A stretch of 16,576 nucleotides of DNA from Patescibacteria group bacterium UBA6130 (GTDB taxonomy: Bacteria; Patescibacteriota; Microgenomatia; UBA12405; UBA6130): assembly GCA_002428285.1 (NCBI GenBank), contig DIVO01000037.1:1-16576 (forward strand), in the 5' to 3' direction. Below the pieces are notes generated by a model that saw only the letters and a list, made by a program, of their open reading frames with translations, ran no database searches and was not told the origin of the DNA. The position numbers and the translations under genes are program-made. Positions within the stretch are counted from its first letter, which is position 1. Each line of letters starts with the position of its first letter. Below are positions 14,754 to 16,576 of this stretch, piece by piece.

Positions 14754-16302
14754 ATATTCTTATTGTGGGATGATCAAAAACTGTCCAAGTTTCCTCACTA
14801 ACAAGATCATTACCCAACAAAAACTCGCCCAATGGTCCCATAGGTTTAAATTCTTTAATTAGTTTATATTTTTGGTTAAGCATCATATAGTATGAATTTA
14901 TGAAGGGAAACTGATCTTGATTATGGTTGGCAAATATCCTTCTAGAAGGAACGATAACATAATCGCTGTCTTCAAAAATCTCTAGTAGTTTTTCCTGCTG
15001 ACCAATATCATCTTCAATCGAATAAAAATCAAAGCTGGTAATTTCAATATCTGATCTTTTGTTAAGAGGGATATCAACAACATTTCCTCCTTCACTGATA
15101 ACTTGGGAATTTAAAGAAAAATTATTGTTAATCCAGTCTGATGCCCTAATCCTAACATCATTCATAATATATATTTCTAAATATAAAATCCCAGGGAGAA
15201 TAGAAAAAAATAAAAAGAGAGCTGCGAGTAAATTTCGTTTTTCCATTGCTCTAACCACTATCCAAGCAACGGGAAGAAACAATAAGGGTAAAAGCGGAGT
15301 CATAAACCTTGTCCATTTAACATACATAAAAGCATTGGCTACAAACCAAACAAATCCTGGGAAAAATGGAACAAAAACCTTTAATGAGTATTCTTTTACG
15401 AGATGTTTAACAAAAAAGGGCAAACTTAAGACAAAGGCAATAAATCCCGTAAGTCCCATAATCCAGGGGAAGATTTTTGTAAATTGAAAAACCACTGGAA
15501 CAGAACCAAAAAATTGGCGAGTATAAAAAACGGCAGAACTTCCTAAGGCTACACTTCTCTCATAATTAACCGTTGATCTAACTTCGTCAAATTTCAAAAA
15601 ATAAATAGGCGAAAAAAGAATTAATAAAACGATAAAAACAAGCAAGGATACTACACAACCTTTCAAACAGGTTGATTTATTCTTAATAAAAGGGATGAAA
15701 ACGAGGCAAGGGGCTATCATAAATCCAGCGCTGACTTTTGAAGAAAAAGCCAAAGCCGCCACGATTCCAACTAGTATCCAGTGCAATAGTGTCTGCTGAT
15801 TATTTATAAAAGTAAAACCCAGGTAAGTAAAACAAACTAAACTTAGAGTCATGATAGATTCGGTTGTTCCAAAATGAGCTGCCTGGATTAATCCTGGAGC
15901 AAAAACCAGCATTACAGTATATATGGCAGCACCTTTTTTGGAAAACAACTTTTTACCAAGGAAGTATCCTGCTAAGACTGTCAAACAGGAAAACATCACC
16001 GACCAAAATCTCAAGGACATTACCGCCTGTGAAAACATGATTTCCCTACTTCCGGCCAGTTTATTGGTTAAGTAAGAAAGAAGAAGGGGAAATTGACCAT
16101 ATGCATAAAAATCTGGATCCAAATTCTCATCCGTCATGTTAACTACCCCCCTTGCCATATTATTTTCATCGGGATTAAAAAAATATCCCTCCCCCCAATC
16201 CAATTTAATCCCCCTCGTAAGAAGTAAAAAGAAAACAAAAAATACTAAAAAGAGAAGCAAAAATTTATTGGCTTTTAACAGATTCCACCAAGACTTAACC
16301 AT
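14731..16302 (-). CDS. Large GT-C glycosyltransferase with C-terminal DHP-motif domain (paralogue B)
   Basis: A 523-residue membrane protein. The catalytic loop is YFFNPDENNMA (40-50, D45-E46), then LDPDFYAYGQFPLLLSYL (61-78) and QAAHFGTTESIMTLS (140-154, second acidic site E148). The basic loop of its paralogue is shorter here. The soluble tail begins near RIRASDWINNN and ends TVFDHPTIRIYEN (507-519), matching the neighbouring gene. It is probably a polyprenyl-phosphate-sugar dependent transferase acting on an envelope glycan. It overlaps the UbiA-family gene by 8 bases upstream and paralogue A by 23 bases downstream, so the three are almost certainly co-transcribed. The UbiA link makes a polyprenyl-phosphate-pentose a reasonable guess for the donor, but that is inference. 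Confidence 0.87.
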   Translation of the reverse strand: MVKSWWNLLKANKFLLLFLVFFVFFLLLTRGIKLDWGEGYFFNPDENNMARGVVNMTDENLDPDFYAYGQFPLLLSYLTNKLAGSREIMFSQAVMSLRFWSVMFSCLTVLAGYFLGKKLFSKKGAAIYTVMLVFAPGLIQAAHFGTTESIMTLSLVCFTYLGFTFINNQQTLLHWILVGIVAALAFSSKVSAGFMIAPCLVFIPFIKNKSTCLKGCVVSLLVFIVLLILFSPIYFLKFDEVRSTVNYERSVALGSSAVFYTRQFFGSVPVVFQFTKIFPWIMGLTGFIAFVLSLPFFVKHLVKEYSLKVFVPFFPGFVWFVANAFMYVKWTRFMTPLLPLLFLPVAWIVVRAMEKRNLLAALFLFFSILPGILYLEIYIMNDVRIRASDWINNNFSLNSQVISEGGNVVDIPLNKRSDIEITSFDFYSIEDDIGQQEKLLEIFEDSDYVIVPSRRIFANHNQDQFPFINSYYMMLNQKYKLIKEFKPMGPLGEFLLGNDLVSEETWTVFDHPTIRIYENPKRN

Positions 16303-16576
16303 AAATAATAAGAATCAACATCAAACCCCAAGCAAAAACCGTTCCTAAGAGTGAAGGATGAGTGACCAATAGCTTTTCCGGTCTTTCGCCCTCGTTGCGT
16401 CCAAAGAAAACAATTTGCGCATATTTCATAATTCCAAAAATAACAGGGAAAATTGTCACCATCAGCCATTTTCTATCTAACAATAAATATGACTGGAAGC
16501 CAAATAAGGCTTGCAAGTAGTGGGTGGCAAAAGCTTGAGGACCAGCAAAATAAGTAAATAAAGAATAAGAGACCAA
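16295..16576 (-). CDS. UbiA-family prenyltransferase, C-terminal part (decaprenyl-phosphate phosphoribosyltransferase-like)
   Basis: Only the last 93 codons are in the window; the frame is open at the right edge and the TTG there is not a real start. The fragment holds membrane helices and the stretch FPVIFGIMKYAQIVF, then GERPEKLLVTHPSLLG and a final helix (TVFAWGLMLILIIY). This resembles the C-terminus of UbiA-type decaprenyl-phosphate phosphoribosyltransferase (mycobacterial Rv3806c and relatives), which joins PRPP to a polyprenyl phosphate to start decaprenyl-phosphoryl-arabinose or ribose synthesis. The UbiA aspartate motifs would lie outside the window, so other UbiA prenyltransferases are not ruled out. 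It overlaps the next gene by 8 bases and heads the run of GT-C genes that could use its product. Confidence 0.72.
   Translation of the reverse strand: MVSYSLFTYFAGPQAFATHYLQALFGFQSYLLLDRKWLMVTIFPVIFGIMKYAQIVFFGRNEGERPEKLLVTHPSLLGTVFAWGLMLILIIYG

Noticed and set aside
15059..15487. 142-codon plus-strand frame inside the 523-residue GT-C gene
   Set aside because: It lies opposite a gene with clear conserved motifs. Its own translation is rich in K, I and T with no recognisable domain.

Overview
The window is AT-rich, tightly packed bacterial DNA. Fourteen genes cover nearly everything, most neighbours overlap by 1 to 38 bases, and no start I examined has a clear Shine-Dalgarno sequence. The content points to a Patescibacteria (Candidate Phyla Radiation) genome, perhaps of the Microgenomates type: many multi-membrane GT-C glycosyltransferases, a DUF2298 'YYY' protein, a DUF362 protein, a FemA/FemB-type aminoacyltransferase and a short UvrD. 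No rRNA or other phylogenetic marker is present, so this placement is inference. TGA is used as a normal stop (DUF429 gene, and the gene ending at 8306), so there is no sign of the recoded UGA of Gracilibacteria or Absconditabacteria.

Left part (1-4434): the C-terminal piece of a PD-(D/E)XK nuclease domain with an iron-sulfur type cysteine cluster runs rightward. A short intergenic stretch follows, holding degenerate 21-23 bp repeats and a second copy of the nuclease gene's 3' end. Next comes a divergent DUF429 RNase H-fold protein, also rightward. Facing it on the minus strand are a FemAB-family aminoacyltransferase and a complete SF1A helicase (UvrD/PcrA type) whose usual C-terminal extension is replaced by a short, very acidic tail.

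Middle part (4485-11469, minus strand): six overlapping genes form one probable operon. In transcription order they are DUF362, a YbhN/LPG-synthase-like membrane protein, two small GT-C glycosyltransferases, a PAP2 phosphatase and a DUF2298 (YYY) membrane protein. Right part (11447-16576): one GT-C glycosyltransferase points right and overlaps its neighbours at both ends. Beyond it, a minus-strand run holds a UbiA-family prenyltransferase (cut by the window edge; it resembles the C-terminus of decaprenyl-phosphate phosphoribosyltransferase) followed by two paralogous large GT-C enzymes.

Taken together, 4485-16576 looks like an envelope-glycan locus based on polyprenyl-phosphate sugars. UbiA would make a polyprenyl-phosphate-pentose, the GT-C enzymes would use lipid-linked sugars outside the membrane, PAP2 would recycle polyprenyl diphosphate, and the YbhN-like protein could move or modify a lipid. 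The substrates are not visible in the sequence. No mobile element, CRISPR array, tRNA or rRNA was recognised, and no gene-free stretch exceeds 300 bases.
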